Assembly (NCBI GenBank): GCA_965232575.1
Contig: CBDDPZ010000008.1
Span: forward strand, 744,001-808,000
Length of the DNA stretch: 64,000 nucleotides
Direction of reading: 5' to 3'
Origin: Bin5 sp965232575
Lineage (GTDB): Bacteria; Chloroflexota; Anaerolineae; Caldilineales; Caldilineaceae
Of the stretch, positions 63,624-64,000 are shown piece after piece. The position numbers were made by a program, and so were the translations under genes. The notes beneath the pieces are model-generated. The model was not told the DNA's origin, searched no databases, and worked only from the letters and a program-made list of their open reading frames with translations. Position 1 is the stretch's first letter, and every line of letters begins with the position of its first letter.

Positions 63624-64000
63624 TCAAAGCACACCCGCTTCCAATATGGTTCTGAGGCTGCGCGATGGCAACTCTTCAAGCGTGCGTCTTAGCGCTGCCG
63701 TGGTCACCTTCCCATCCTGCAGCGCCTCCCGCAGCGCCTCTAGGGCCGCCTCTCTCCCGATCAGGCGCTGGAACCGGAAACAGTCGACGACGGTGCGGGC
63801 CGGTGACGTGATGCGAGCCGGCACGCCTTCGAATTTCGCCTCCTGGACGCCATAGGTCCAGGCCGCGCCGCTGAAGCGGATCAGACGAATCCCCATATCA
63901 GTCAGCGCAGGTGGTTTTGCCTTGTACGGAATGGCGATCCAGACGTGGCGTGGGAGCTGTGTGCCGATCTCGTGTACCTGCAGCGCCGAAAGAAGGCAGA
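63624..64000 (-). CDS. AbiEi-family antitoxin (5' end cut by the window edge)
   Basis: The frame is open to the window edge; the visible 125 residues read LLSALQVHEIGTQLPRHVWI, then IRFSGAAWTYGVQEAKFEGV and PARITSPARTVVDCFRF, the middle and C-terminal region of AbiEi antitoxins. AbiEi represses its operon and counters the AbiEii nucleotidyltransferase toxin. The gene directly downstream is hsdS, not AbiEii, so it appears unpaired here. It may act as a repressor of the type I restriction operon; the N-terminal DNA-binding region lies outside the window. Confidence 0.78.
   Translation of the reverse strand, partial: CLLSALQVHEIGTQLPRHVWIAIPYKAKPPALTDMGIRLIRFSGAAWTYGVQEAKFEGVPARITSPARTVVDCFRFQRLIGREAALEALREALQDGKVTTAALRRTLEELPSRSLRTILEAGVL

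Noticed and set aside
1..64000. CRISPR arrays, tRNA or rRNA genes, integrases
   Set aside because: Scanned by eye; no regularly spaced 20-40 base repeats, no tRNA-like cloverleaf and no integrase motifs were found.

Overview
The window looks like a chromosomal segment of a free-living or host-associated heterotroph, most likely a Chloroflexota member (Anaerolineae/Caldilineales-like). This is inferred from the high GC, the Tat-type lipoprotein sugar-binding proteins, and the dense packing of sugar ABC transporters, xylose-isomerase-like TIM barrels, Gfo/Idh/MocA dehydrogenases and phytanoyl-CoA-type dioxygenases. No rRNA, tRNA or phylogenetic marker is present to confirm it.

Layout. 0-9.6 kb: a plus-strand sugar-uptake and alpha-galactoside operon (two permeases, binding protein, GH36, SDR, GH4, PhyH-type dioxygenase, AIM24). 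9.7-13.6 kb: a frameshifted orphan HigA-like antitoxin, then a minus-strand trio (GCS2-type ligase, HAD hydrolase, HisC-like aminotransferase). 13.9-15.5 kb: a YbaK-type deacylase and a zinc dehydrogenase. 15.6-19.8 kb: minus-strand methyltransferase, TIM-barrel isomerase, 2-hydroxyacid dehydrogenase and second isomerase; the first two carry frameshifts. 19.8-27.1 kb: defence island 1, a type ISP-like restriction-modification enzyme broken at a G9 tract plus a PARIS-like ATPase/DUF4435 pair. 27.1-32.8 kb: minus-strand catabolic genes (isomerases, SDR, GH88, Gfo/Idh/MocA). 33.0-38.7 kb: a second sugar ABC operon with a good promoter, a glycosidase-like protein and an SDR. 38.7-39.9 kb: a second PhyH-type dioxygenase. 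40.5-42.0 kb: a gene graveyard (orphan HicB, antitoxin fragment, frameshifted DNA methylase). 42.5-44.8 kb: Gfo/Idh/MocA and a zinc dehydrogenase. 44.9-51.1 kb: a MacAB-like export system with two ATPases (one fused to an AbrB-like domain), an FtsX-type permease and an HlyD-type lipoprotein. 51.5-56.8 kb: sulfatase, small hypothetical protein, FemAB/BioF2-like acyltransferase and a membrane-anchored surface protein. 56.8-58.2 kb: a long non-coding gap. 58.2-64 kb: defence island 2 (DUF5677 protein, HsdR, HsdS, AbiEi-type antitoxin cut by the window edge).

How the genes fit together. The metabolic genes fit uptake and oxidation of complex, probably sulfated or uronic-acid-containing glycans: sulfatase, GH88, GH36 and GH4 release sugars, two ABC importers take them up, and dehydrogenases and isomerases process them. 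The two defence islands interrupt this metabolic background. Island 1 is the most interesting: an addition of one base in the G9 tract would restore a single 1,726-residue nuclease-helicase-methylase-specificity protein, suggesting phase variation, and it sits beside a PARIS-like pair of the type known to respond to anti-restriction proteins.

The intergenic regions and several gene ends carry at least three families of short dispersed repeats, some providing stop codons and some lying in frame inside genes.
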